A stretch of DNA of 64,000 bases from assembly GCA_964036315.1 (NCBI GenBank), contig OZ038498.1, forward strand, positions 10,168,468 through 10,232,467. The letters are read 5' to 3'. Below the pieces are notes generated by a model that saw only the letters and a program-made list of their open reading frames with translations, ran no database searches and was not told the DNA's origin. Positions within the stretch are counted from its first letter, which is position 1. Every line of letters starts with the position of its first letter. The position numbers and the translations under genes were made by a program. This DNA comes from Acanthosepion esculentum. Its lineage: Eukaryota; Mollusca; Cephalopoda; Sepiida; Sepiidae. Below, piece after piece: positions 33,411 to 43,512 of the stretch.

Positions 33411-34226
33411 AAACATATTCGTCCCATTATTTCTCAAGTAACCACTCCTATTTACCAATTGACAAAAATTATTAATAAATTAATAACACCATATCTACCT
33501 AATAAATATAATATTAACTCTACTCATGAGTTAATAAAAACCTTACGTTCTCATGAACTGAATAATGGAATACTAGCTTCCCTTGACGTGGAAAGTCTAT
33601 TTACTAACGTCCCCATCATTGAAACTATTGATATAATTACTAATTACATCTATAACAACCCTCTTATGCAACCTCTTGAAATTAATCCGAATATACTCAA
33701 AAAAATCCTTTTAATCTGCACCACACAGGTTCCTTTCTATGACCACCATAATAATATTTATTTACAGGTGGACGGCGTCTCTATGGGATCTGTCCTTGGT
33801 CCAACATTTAGCAATTTTTATATGTCACATCTTGAAGATAAAATTTTTGGTATTATTGAAACACCTACCATATACCTCTGTTATGTTGATGATATCCTTA
33901 TACTTGCTAAAAATTTCGATGAATTAACCTTTTTGCAACAAGCCTTTAAAAATAATTCAGTACTTAATTTTACACATGAACTAACTAAAGATAATAAGAT
34001 CCCTTTTTTGGATGTTTTAATAGATACTAGTAATGACACTGTTACCACTTCTGTATACAAAAAACCTACAAGTGATAACAATTGCACACTCAACTATCTT
34101 AGTGAATGCCCCATTAAATATAAACGGTCAATAATTTCTAACCTAGTTACTAGAGCAAAACTTATCTCTTCTACCAATAAAATATTTCATAAGCAATTGA
34201 CTAACATCAAGCAAACCCCTTATTAA
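33408..34226 (+). pseudogene. Penelope-like element reverse transcriptase
   Basis: RT of a Penelope-like retroelement. From about 33412 the frame reads RPIISQVTTPIYQLTKIINK and continues to 34226. Motifs in order: SLDVESLFTNVP (catalytic Asp of motif A), GVSMGSVLGPTFSNFYM (motif B), CYVDDILILA (catalytic DD, motif C), KIPFLDVLI (motif D), TSVYKKPTSDN (motif E). The N-terminal domain is missing, cut at the (TA)n. The apparent start is a TTG, so no genuine initiation codon is present. The frame stops at 34226 and the endonuclease follows in another frame, so the protein is broken, although the RT core is the best-preserved frame in the window. Confidence 0.92.
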
Positions 34227-34692
34227 TAACGGTTTTCCTAACTATCTAGTTGATAATGAATTTGATAGATACTTCTCAGACCTAACAAGAGATACACCCA
34301 GAAAATTATCCTCAATTAACCTCTTTTACAGAGGATAAATGCATAGACAATACAGCATGGATGAAAAGGCTCTTAAGTCTATAATACACCATAATGTGTT
34401 TCCTGTTGATTCCAACAAGGCCTTAAAACTTAATATATATTATAGTAAATTTAAAACCTCTAACCTGATAATGAGCAATAACCCTTCTCCAGTTGCTGCG
34501 GTTGTTGATAGAACCAATGTTGTGTATGAGTTTAAATGTCCTATGGAAGAATGCGCTTCTAATCCACATACATATATTGGATTTACAACTACCCGGCTCT
34601 CCAGAAGATTAACTATGCATCTAAATAATTCTAGCTCCATTAAACAACATATTATGTCACATACTGTTTCCCTTCTGCAATCTGATATATGA
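34227..34692 (+). pseudogene. Penelope-like element linker and GIY-YIG endonuclease
   Basis: After a stop at 34226, a second reading (34339-34692) has SMDEKALKSIIHHNVFPVDS and then NVVYEFKCPMEECASNPHTY with IGFTTTRLSRRLTMHLNN, the GIY-YIG nuclease of canonical Penelope elements (YEFKCP and YIGFTxxRLxxR signature). The frame ends at 34692 but similarity persists to about 34830 (KHTGIRHLKILEALHIKS, RPLINHIDY), needing one more shift. It would cut target DNA to prime reverse transcription. No second full-length copy is present. Confidence 0.88.
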
Positions 34693-34849
34693 AAAATACT
34701 TATAGAAAATACTAAAATTATAGATAAGCATACAGGCATTAGACACCTTAAAATCTTAGAAGCATTACATATTAAAAGCAAAAGACCTCTTATTAATCAT
34801 ATAGATTACAATATTTCTGGAAACATCCTACAATGTTTATAATATATTT

Positions 34850-35081
34850 AAATTTTATAACGTGTTCTTCGATCTTTTGGCTTGTATAATAAAAATCTTT
34901 TTCACGCTGTCACATGATTAAAAATCTTTGCCATGCACGTGATAACATCATCGCGTCTTTTGAAATTAAAAGGATTTTAACGTTTATTTAGTTTGTAAAA
35001 AAATTTAGCAACATGATTCCACTACAAGACAATTGGCAGTTTTTAAAAAATTTTGACTAAAAAAGTTGCTGCCAAATTACA

Positions 35082-35148
<67 letters not shown>
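34850..35148 (+). mobile_element. Penelope-like element 3' region and (TA)n
   Basis: Non-coding tail ending AAAAAAGTTGCTGCCAAATT, ACATGCA and (TA)n at 35086-35148. The end resembles the P1 family end (GGATTGCTGCCTAAATACAC), linking P1 repeats to Penelope-like elements by inference. Confidence 0.6.
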
Positions 35149-35150
<2 letters not shown>

Positions 35151-35640
35151 CATTAAAAACGACTGACAAGGTGCTTTTATTTAGTTTTTTATATAATTTC
35201 TCGTGCATTCTAATAAAGTTTTTCTTTTCAGAGGATAAATTATATAAAAATTGTCCGAATGTTCTTTTTATCCGAGCGCTTTCGGCCACACATTTAGTCA
35301 TTTTCAAGGATTATATTTCAACTGTTAGAATTAGAAATAGTTTGTTATGTGTATGTTTTATAGAGTGATTCATTTTTTTGTTTCAAAACACGGTCAAGAT
35401 ATTATGTCCATGTTCAAAGTTGAACAGTTGAAATATAATCCTTGAAAATGGCTAAATGTATAGCTGAAAGCGCTCGGATAAAAAGAACATTCGGACAATT
35501 TTTATATAATTTATCCTCTGAAAAGAAAAACTTTATTAGATCGCACGAGAAATTATATAAAAAACTAAATAAAAGCACCTTGTCAGTCGTTTTTAATGAA
35601 ATGTGCTTGAAAGAAGGATTGCTGCCTAAATACACAAATA
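35149..35640. mobile_element. P1 foldback element
   Basis: Near-perfect palindrome: arms 35149-35326 and 35427-35606, spacer ~100 bases. Each arm, read outward, has CCTTGAAAATGGCTAAATGT, AGCTGAAAGCGCTCGG and CAGTCGTTTTTAATGAAATG. The segment GGC...GCC/GAAA/AGCGCT has the layout of a hammerhead stem II, GAAA and palindromic stem III, but CTGANGA is CTTGAAAA. Followed by GGATTGCTGCCTAAATACAC and (TA)n. Confidence 0.85.
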
Positions 35641-35655
35641 TATATATATATATAG

Positions 35656-35990
35656 ATAGCGGCTTGGATTGAGGAATCGGAGAGCCAAGTTCAAATTCCA
35701 ATCAAATCCATTACATTCACTTACAGGCTAATACCCTTGGGAAAGGTATGAATCCTCTTCTTCTCCCTCCAGCTATGTGTAAATAGCAGGACAGACTGGG
35801 TTTTATAGCCTTGGATGGCAACTGGTCTAGGAGAAGGACAACTCTGAATTGGGGAACCTATGGCACGTAGTGCACCAAGTCTCTGTATTCGGCCCTTCAA
35901 AAAGTGTGGATTGTTCTGCACAAAACCTTCACCACTATAATCAAATCTCTTGTGCTGGTTTTGAGCTTTCAGTTTCCTAGGAACTGATCT
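35656..35990 (+). mobile_element. tRNA-derived SINE
   Basis: AGCGGCTTGGATTGAGGAAT and GAGCCAAGTTCAAATTCC (B box) form the tRNA-like head; the body has CATTACATTCACTTACAGGC, TAATACCCTTGGGAAAGGTA and AGCAGGACAGACTGGG. The head is shared with 48166-48300 and the body partly with 13843-14035. Confidence 0.8.
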
Positions 35991-36029
35991 GCTTGACCCT
36001 CATACATCGAATTTGATGGGAGAGTCCTA

Positions 36030-36032
<3 letters not shown>

Positions 36033-36066
<34 letters not shown>
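36033..36066. repeat. (TA)n
   Basis: Pure TA tract flanked by CTAAACTATA and TATAGTTTAG, making a larger palindrome. Confidence 0.95.
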
Positions 36067-36069
<3 letters not shown>

Positions 36070-36544
36070 TAGGAAAAAAATAATTCAGTGTTATATATGA
36101 TGTAGATAAGTAAACTATCTGGAGTTACTTTATTTACTTTCCAGATATTTTATTTAAAGTTTTAATGTGCATTCAGAAAAACTGAATTTAAAATTTGTTC
36201 ATGTTTTTAATAAGATTTGTCAGAATGAAAATGGAATAATTTGTATATTATATTTAATTATCTTCCATTTTTGTAAAATACATCTATTGGATGCTTTAGT
36301 ACACATCATCAGTGGTGTCCCTAGCCAAGGTTCATTAGGGGCTTTGGGTCTTTCAACATCATACACCCTCTCTACAGTGACCCAGCCGATACTGATCGGG
36401 TATCGACTGTCAGCTACAAGTGTTTAATATAAAACTTTAAGCATACTTTTGTAGAAAGAAATGCATTGCTATGTTTAAAAAGTATCTCTCTTCACATGAG
36501 AATTGAAAATTCATTTTTCAGGCATTCTTAATTTTACAATATTT
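36067..36544. other. Nothing recognised
   Basis: 36305-36420 is GC-richer (CCCTAGCCAAGGTTCATTAG, ACCCAGCCGATACTGATCGG) but matches nothing I know. Confidence 0.4.
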
Positions 36545-36549
36545 TAGAC

Positions 36550-36778
36550 TGTTATGATGTTGGTTTGGGGTTTGTAGAGACAAACGACAAATAACACGTA
36601 ACAATAAAAAGGGTTTTAATAGGTTGGTAAAGGTACAGAAATCGCCTGAGTAGTCTATAACTAGCTCAGCCAGGAACGTATCGGTCTTCTGTCTCTCGAT
36701 GTGCCACTATTTAAAGTCTTTGTTCACAGACGCAGACAAGTTCATCTTCAAGAGGGGTGGTTGGTTTCCGACACAACA
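36550..36778. mobile_element. Solo LTR with 5-bp TSD (TAGAC)
   Basis: 229 bases beginning TGTTATGATG and ending ACACAACA (TG...CA with inverted TGTT/AACA), flanked by TAGAC at 36545-36549 and 36779-36783. No coding. These are the hallmarks of a solo LTR left by recombination of an LTR retrotransposon. Orientation is uncertain: AATAAA lies at 36603 on plus, a TTTAAATAG TATA-like box on minus. Confidence 0.85.
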
Positions 36779-36901
36779 TAGACAAATGTAGAAAATCAAA
36801 TCATACTTACAAATTATTAGTTATGAATCAACTTTATACTTCCTTTATGTACACAACATTTTGAAACTTTTTAACACTTGTTGATAATTTGAGTTAAAAT
36901 A

Positions 36902-37779
36902 CGAGGGCCATTCAATAAATAAGGTGAATTTCTAATACAGATAGAAGCTTGCTTTGTTTTTTCAACATAGTCTCCCAGCACTGTCACACACTTTTCGCAT
37001 CTGTGCACAAGTTTCCGTATTCTCTCAGCATAAAAATCTTTGGACTGATGTCTCAGCCAGTCGCTCACAACACTTTTGACTTCATCGTCACTTTTAGACT
37101 TCGTGCCTCTTGTGAACGCTTTCAAGGGACCAAACAGGTGAAAGTCTGAAGGGGCAACGTCTGGGCTGTAAGGGGAATGAGGGAGCAGTTCCAAGCCCAG
37201 CTTGTTGATGGTCTGCATCGTTTGGGCTGCTGTGTGAGGCCTTGTGTTGTCATGATGCAAGATGACTCCTTCTGACCGATGACCCCTGCGTTTGTCCCAA
37301 CAGATAAGCTCAAAGTCCTTGCAATGTCATCCACTGTCACCTTTCTGTCAGACTGAATGAGGTCATTGACTGATACGATCACCTCAGGAGACCTCACTTC
37401 TGTAGGCCTCCCAGGCCTGTCTTCATCCTCAACACTGCTCCGTCCTTCTTTAAACAATTTAGCCCACTTGTAGACATTTTTTGGGCTGAAACATGTGGCA
37501 CCATACACAGTTGACATTCTCCTATGAATTTCAACTGGTTTGCACCCTTCAGCAACCAAAAACTTGATAACTGACCGCTGTTCAATCCTGGAGCATGCTT
37601 CTTGGTCGGCCATCTTTGTTAATCGCCAAAACTCTCAAAGTTTTTTTTTAAATCTGCAAAAGAAATTAAATCCATGTGAAAAAGAAGTAAAACAAAAAAA
37701 AAATAAAAAAGAGTAAGCTTCTATCTGTATTAGAAGTCCTTATACCGAAAAATTCACCTTATTCATTGATTGACCCTCG
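36902..37779 (-). mobile_element. mariner transposon, internally deleted, complete ends
   Basis: Terminal inverted repeats CGAGGGCCATTCAATAAATA and, on the other strand, CGAGGGTCAATCAATGAATA, each followed by AGGTGAATTTyT, with TA duplicated at 36900-36901 and 37780-37781. The minus strand encodes MADQEACSRIEQRSVIKFLV, the HTH region (VEIHRRMSTVYG, SPKNVYKWAKLFKEGR), RPGRPTEVRSPE and DDIARTLSLSVGT. It then jumps to ESSCIMTTQG-type sequence; in another frame GVILHHD-like MHHDNTRPHTAAQTM (second catalytic Asp) and HSPYSPDVAPSDFHLFGPLK (third Asp, DD34D) follow to a stop at 36871. The 878-bp length against ~1.3 kb for full mariners, and loss of the first catalytic Asp block, show a ~400-base internal deletion with frameshift. 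Confidence 0.93.
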
Positions 37780-38023
37780 TAGCTATGAAAGAAAGATTAT
37801 GAAACTTGATACTTGTTGCTTTTTACTTGAAAAAGAATAGAATTTCTGACACATTGATATTTGTCAGCATTTCAAGTCCGACTGTTTGGGGAAAGGGAAC
37901 GTAGATAAACTATAATGGCAACTATTAGCATTTAAAGCGAAATTCAACAAAGCAAGAGAGAAATGATAACAAATTCTTACTTGTTACTGGTGTAATCTTG
38001 CAGTGGCAATCATTTGTGTCAAT

Positions 38024-38968
38024 AATTGCAACAAAAAAACACTATATGTTGCCTACAAGTAATTCTCCTTGTAGAAGTAACATTGGGGAAAAAAAGAGTT
38101 AAGACTTATTAACAGTTTTGGTAACACATCCAGAGCATGGTCGCAACCAAAAAAAATATGGCTACTGAATTTGGTTATTTTTATATCGCTCTTTGAACAC
38201 ATATGCAAATTTTGACTCCCCTTCAGTGTGATGATGTTGACTGGAACTCATTTCAATAAATTTTCTGAGAAGATGAAATAATATAATGAATGATATTTGT
38301 GTCACAAGATTACAGTTGAATACCCTCATTTCTTATCTTCCACTGAGCTTTGCTAAGGTAAGTGCACACAGTTTCTACACACCTACATGTACAAATAAAA
38401 GAGGATTTAGATGAATATATAAATGTTGGTTTCTATAAATTCGGTTGTTACTGTTTTGGATCAGAAAAGAAAATTAAATCTACACTTCTATGGGGTTATA
38501 TTTTATTATATTGGCCTACAATGTTTTTTGGTGGTATAGCAGTGGATGTTGAACCTTGGTGGTATGGCAGTGAATGTTGAACCTTGGTGGTATGGCAGTG
38601 GATGTTGAACCTTGGTGGTATGGCAGTGGATGTTGAACCCTGGTGGTATGGCAGTGGATGTTGAACCCTGGTGGTATGGCAGTGGATGTTGAACCCTGGT
38701 GGTATGGCAGTGGATGTTGAACCTTGGTGGTATGGCAGTGGATGTTGAACCTTGGTGGTATGGCAGTGGATGTTGAACCCTGGCAGTATGGCAGTGGATG
38801 TTGAACCCTGGCGGTATGGCAGTGGATGTTGAACCCTGGCGGTATGGCAGTGGATGTTGAACCCTGGTGGTATGGCAGTGGACGTTGAACTTTGGTGGTA
38901 TGGCAGTGGATGTTGAACCTTCCATAATTTATTTTGCCTTTTTGAAAACAAATAGTTCAGCAGGAGTC
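38024..38968. repeat. Segmental duplication, unit A
   Basis: Starts AATTGCAACAAAAAAACACT and shares CTGGAACTCATTTCAATAAA, ACAAGATTACAGTTGAAT, GATTTAGATGAATATATAAA and GGGTTATATTTTATTATATT with unit B at 38974-39620, same orientation. It contains the 28-bp minisatellite in expanded form. Confidence 0.85.
38521..38925. repeat. 28-bp minisatellite (~14 copies)
   Basis: Unit GGTGGTATGGCAGTGGATGT plus TGAACCYT. Unit B of the duplication has only two copies at 39507-39565. Minus frames read HCHTTRVQHPLPYHQGSTST-type repeats; not a gene. Confidence 0.95.
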
Positions 38969-38973
38969 TGAAA

Positions 38974-39620
38974 ATTGCAACAAAAAACACTATATGTTGC
39001 CTACAAGCAATTCTCCTTGTAGAAATAACGATAGAAAATAAAGAGTTAGGATTCATATTAACAGTTTCAATAACACGTCCAGTCAGGTTCAAAAGAGAGA
39101 GTAAAGTCGTAATGAAGAAGGGAAAAATAATACTACTACTTCCTTTGGCTGACTATTTTTTGCATTGTATATCTCTCTTCGAACACATACGAAAATTTCG
39201 ACTCCCCTTCAATCAGATGCGGTCGACTGGAACTCATTTCAATAAATTTTCTGTGAAGACGAAACATGCTTCATTATAGTTTCGTCACAAGATTACAGTT
39301 GAATTCCCTCATTTCTGCCCTTCCACTGAATTTTGCTAAGATAAGTGCACAAAGTTTTTACATACCTACAAATAAATGCAGATTTAGATGAATATATAAA
39401 TCTTGGTTTCTATATATTCAGTTTGTTACTTTTTTGGATCAGACAAGAAAATTAAATCTCCACTTCTATAGGGTTATATTTTATTATATTGGCTTGCAAT
39501 GTTTTTTGGTGGTATAGCAGTAGGCGTTGAACCTTGGTGGTATGGCAGTGGATGTTGAACCTTCCATAATTTATTTTGCCTTTTTGCAAATAAATAGCTC
39601 AGCAGCAGTCTGAAAAAATA
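38974..39620. repeat. Segmental duplication, unit B
   Basis: Second copy of 38024-38968 with contracted (or ancestral) minisatellite; both end CCTTCCATAATTTATTTTGC. Confidence 0.85.
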
Positions 39621-40047
39621 ACATCTGACATGAAAGTGTATATCATTGAATTCCTGAGTGTGGACAAATTGCCTCCATTGACATTCATTGATGCTTACTG
39701 ATTATTTACAGAGGCCAAACATTGGATATGAGCACAGTTAATTGGTGGATAATGCAGAGCAACAGTTTGAGTGTGACAAGCTGTTTACAAGTGTCACATG
39801 CAGGCTTTTGTATACTGCCAGTGCATTGTCAATGCTAGTGAGTATGTACAAAAATAGTGTTTTGTTGCTGAAAACTTGCTCAATCCAATGGTGTTATTGT
39901 GCTTCTTGTATATGTTCTAGTTTTTTGCAGAATTAAGTGAGACATTTTTTGCAGTGTTCATTGGAAAATTGACAATTTAAAATTGAAAAAGACTGAAACA
40001 ATGCTTGTAGTGATTTTACACTTTTATATTGATCTTATGATGTTTTA

Positions 40048-40325
40048 GAAACAGCAAAATGGTCATTTTTTTTAGAAGCAGCAAAATGGTTATGTTTCTA
40101 GAAGCAGCAAAATGGACATTTCTAGAAGCAGCAAAATGGACATTTTTTTAGAAGCAGCAAAATGGTTATGCTTTTAGAAGCAGCAAAATGGTCATTTCTA
40201 GAAGCAGCAAAATGGTTATATTTTTAGAAGCAGCAAAATGGTCATTTTTTTTAGAAGCAAAATGGTCATTTTTTAGAGGAAGCAAAATGGTCATTTTTTT
40301 AGAAGCAGCAAAATGGTCATTTTTT
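40048..40325. repeat. ~26-bp minisatellite
   Basis: Units of AGAAGCAGCAAAATGGTCAT plus a variable T run (TTCT to TTTTTTTT), about 11 copies with length differences confined mostly to the T run. Confidence 0.92.
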
Positions 40326-40329
40326 AAAG

Positions 40330-40976
40330 AATTTCTTTGTTAAAAGGAAACAATAATGACATGCCTGTACTTAATAAATTATTTAGAATATTTACTCTGG
40401 AATTTTTTGTTTCAAATGAAATAATAAGACTGTTACCTTTCTCAGATATTATTTATAGATGTAGGCATTGAACTTAATTCAATTATAAGTACACTCATGT
40501 ATTTGTAAAATATTTCCAAGGATTTAAAGTTTAGATGTTTGCAACAGCTGATGAAAGTGATAAATCTCCATCCTTTTGTGCTAGTCATCTTTGAACTTCT
40601 GTTACTGCTGTACGAGTATATGAGAAGGGAGTTGTGAAAGTATCAATCCCCAATGCAGATTGAGATTGTTGTCCACAGTAAATAATGAACACTTAATATT
40701 AGGTAAAGTGATTTAGCAAGACTGATATTTGAAAATAAAATCAACAAAATACTTTTAGATTTCTTGGACATCATATTCCATTACAAAGATCTCAATCTCT
40801 TAAGTGTATTGACAATAGACTTAAAAATGGAAAAGGTACTTTCTTTTCTCTACTTGCATGTTTTATGTTGAATAGATTAAATAGATAAGCTTCTTTTTTC
40901 AAATTTAGTAAATATGCTAACTGCATAGTCTTTTTAACTGACTTTCTTCAAAAACTAAAAAAATGGTACGTTATTT
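40330..40976. other. Nothing recognised
   Basis: AT-rich; short frames only. 40720-40830 (TTGAAAATAAAATCAACAAA, TTAGATTTCTTGGACATCAT) might be a decayed RT scrap, not supportable. Confidence 0.35.
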
Positions 40977-41097
40977 TTTATACTATTTACATTATTCGAA
41001 CTATTGTCCTCATCTTTGTTGCCATATTTATTACAAATAACAAATATGGCGACAAAGAATTGAGGACAATAGTCCGAATAATGTAAATAGTGTACAT
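40977..41097. repeat. G-family foldback
   Basis: TACTATTTACATTATTCGAA...CATATTTATTAC and its reverse complement form ~57-base arms around AAATAAC, continuing GTACATAATACCTCATCTCA as at 28940-28975. The hammerhead-like part is absent. Confidence 0.8.
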
Positions 41098-42051
41098 AAT
41101 ACCTCATCTCAGAAATATAGACAGTTATTTTTTATGTAGTTCTTGTCTGAATTTTGTTAAATGTTTTAATCATTGTATATACATATGTAATTTTAAATTT
41201 ATTAATAAAATCATTAATTCCTGTTTTATATGGGGAAAAGCATAATATTTATAAAATAATAACAGGATTATTTATGAATGGATTGAGGCATCAGCCTTGA
41301 ATCAATGTCATATATATGTCATATCTGTACTCAAAGTGTACTTGCTTGGACTTTGGGATGGAATCTAAGTACAGTCTATGTTCTTCCTCAACCATATTCT
41401 CATCTCAGGGTATTAAAATCAGATACAAAGGCTTCACTGGGTGGTCACTTTGCAAGATGCTGTCAACATTAGGAGTAACAGGCATGGAAAAGACGAAGGC
41501 CATTCACTCTATATCAAGGGAGGCAGAAGAAGCATTTTGGTTGTTTATAGCTTAAAAGATCAATTGATTGGTAGTTGAAAGTGATGGGAAGTTGTGAGTG
41601 ATATTTATTTATTTTTTTTAGGGAACTGGTAAGTGGATCTTGGTTACGACCTAAAACTACATCCAACAATGAAGTCTTGACTTGGGGACAGAATTAGGGA
41701 ACCACTAAGCCATTGTTACGTACTCGTGATCTGTGACTAAGATCTAGCATCTGATTGTCCTCTCATTAGGGTTATGTTTTTTTTATACACATGGGGAGGG
41801 GTTTTTTTTGTTTGTTTTTGTTGAGTGAATTATTAACATGAATGGAAATAGGATAAGAGTGGGGAGAATCAATTTTATGTGTGTTTGTGTATATATTCTT
41901 ATGGACCATTTGTCACAACACAACATTTAAAAAGGAAACATGTTGTCAAAGGAATGACCAACATTTACCATTCCGTAGTGGATGGATTCTCTTACAGGGT
42001 CAAATACATAGATGAGAGGAAACAGCCAACACTATTGAACAGCATACACCA

Positions 42052-42054
<3 letters not shown>
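41098..42054. other. Nothing recognised
   Basis: A 79-codon frame at 41316-41555 has no domain I recognise and no supporting splice or homology signal. Confidence 0.35.
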
Positions 42055-42084
<30 letters not shown>

Positions 42085-42089
<5 letters not shown>

Positions 42090-42165
42090 TTTCATACTAA
42101 ATAAAAGCACCTTGTCAGTCATTTTTAATGACATGTGCATGAAAGAAGGATTGCTGCCTAAATAC

Positions 42166-42237
<72 letters not shown>
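42085..42237 (+). repeat. P1 fragment between (TA)n tracts
   Basis: TAAATAAAAGCACCTTGTCA to GGATTGCTGCCTAAATACAC, the outer part of a P1 arm, bordered by (TA)n at 42055-42084 and 42170-42237. Confidence 0.8.
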
Positions 42238-42239
<2 letters not shown>

Positions 42240-42240
<1 letters not shown>

Positions 42241-42537
42241 GTTTACTAAAAACTAGGTAATCCATATGGGTAGAGCCAAGGAGGATAAAATCCAGAGAGC
42301 TCAATGTAAATCAGAGCTAATAATTTAAATAAAAAACAGACCACTTTAAGGTTCCATATAATAAATTATTTCAGCACAGCCCTTTTAAAGGACCGCAGAT
42401 CATCAGATTTTATTTCCAAAGGTTGAAACAAATTTTTCGTTTCAACCTTTGGAAATAAAATCTGATGATCCGCGGTCCTTTAAAAGGGCTGTGCTGAAAT
42501 AATTTATTATATGGAACCTTAAAGTGGTCTGTTTTTA

Positions 42538-42568
<31 letters not shown>
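42240..42568. mobile_element. F-family foldback element, copy 2
   Basis: Tail AGGTAATCCATATGGG...GAGAGCTCAATGTAAATC, then inverted arms 42322-42429 and 42439-42546 with a 9-base spacer and only one or two mismatches. Each arm read outward: CTGATGATCC, a CGCGGTCC/GGGCTGTG-type stem, GAAATAATTTATTATA. (TA)n at 42543-42568. Confidence 0.88.
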
Positions 42569-42572
<4 letters not shown>

Positions 42573-43349
42573 AATAAGAGTTAATTATAACAAGATGATG
42601 CATGAAAACATTAATGCAAGGTAGTTCATGCAAAGATGTTTGCTATAAATTTCTGTGTTGAAAGATGTATATGTTATATATCTTATATGAATAGTCAAAG
42701 TACACTTAGATTTAGTTATTCACCTGAAACAAAATAGGGTTTTCTGTCATCACTTTTCTCTCTTTCTTTCATTTTTTATTTCTCTTTTGTTCTTTTCACT
42801 TTCAGTTCAGTTTGTTTCACACATAAAATGATATATTATTGTTTCTTCACTGCTATGAGTTTTGACGCCAAGAGTTGGTCGTTTACTCTATTTTTCACGT
42901 ATTCGGTAATGTAGAATTCATTGTTCGGGTAGAAAGATTTGGCACAGTATATGTCTTAGCTTGCATCCAATTGAGCGTGTCACACATACCTGTTTTTGGT
43001 GATTATCACATTTAGTAATTCACCCGTGTATTTGATATATGCAGCATAGTGTAGTAAGTTGAATTGGATTTAAACTCGTCTTCATTGTGCAATTTCCTTT
43101 GCTTGACAAGTATAAAAGAGATGTTACTTTAGATCTGTGTTCAAATTGATTCCTTCTGATATTTTCCCGCTCAACTTTTCGTACTTGATTATCACATGAT
43201 TCTGCACATGTGTTAGAAGCTATTTTTAGATTTTGCTTTGACCTGCTACTAAGGTCATCAGCCTTGTTAAAGTTTTTGGGTACTCTGGTATACTAGTGAG
43301 CCAGCCAAGATGAGCTGACTCATTTTATAGTTCACCAATATAAGGTTAA
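42569..43349. other. Unique-looking sequence, nothing coding
   Basis: No transposon ends or frames recognised; less AT-biased than flanks from about 42840. It lies immediately upstream of the promoter-like cluster at 43350. Confidence 0.4.
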
Positions 43350-43512
43350 CCAATCAGAAGGCTCAAAATATTCAATACAACGTGTATAAAGGTGGCCATG
43401 TTTTTTTCCGGAATATTCACTGCCAGCCTTTGATATCGAAGACTGAAGAATTATGGAACAGCTGGTGGTGGTATTGGCAATATAGTCAGATTCAGTAGAG
43501 TGTCTGATCCGT
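43350..43512 (+). promoter_or_regulatory. Candidate Pol II promoter and short first exon
   Basis: CCAATCAG at 43350-43357, TATAAA at 43385-43390, then ~95 bases without an intron-like T run, and a strong donor-like ATCCGTGAGTGTTAAT with GT at 43511. Spacing CCAAT to TATA is ~30 bases. An ATG at 43454 opens only 11 codons. It could be a 5' UTR exon of the SLC20A gene 19 kb downstream, another gene, or an LTR. Inference only. Confidence 0.3.

Noticed and set aside
38496..39092. 198-codon minus frame as a secreted repeat protein
   Set aside because: It is the 28-bp minisatellite; the non-repeat part has no recognised domain.
40545..40575. CTGATGAAAGTGATAAA as a ribozyme core
   Set aside because: GAAA is missing and no stems form.
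41316..41555. 79-codon frame as a host exon
   Set aside because: No recognised domain or splice context; length is expected by chance in 64 kb.
43385..43512. Firm call of the TATA/donor cluster as the SLC20A promoter
   Set aside because: Distance is 19 kb, and TATA- and donor-like words are common in AT-rich DNA; kept only as a low-confidence candidate.
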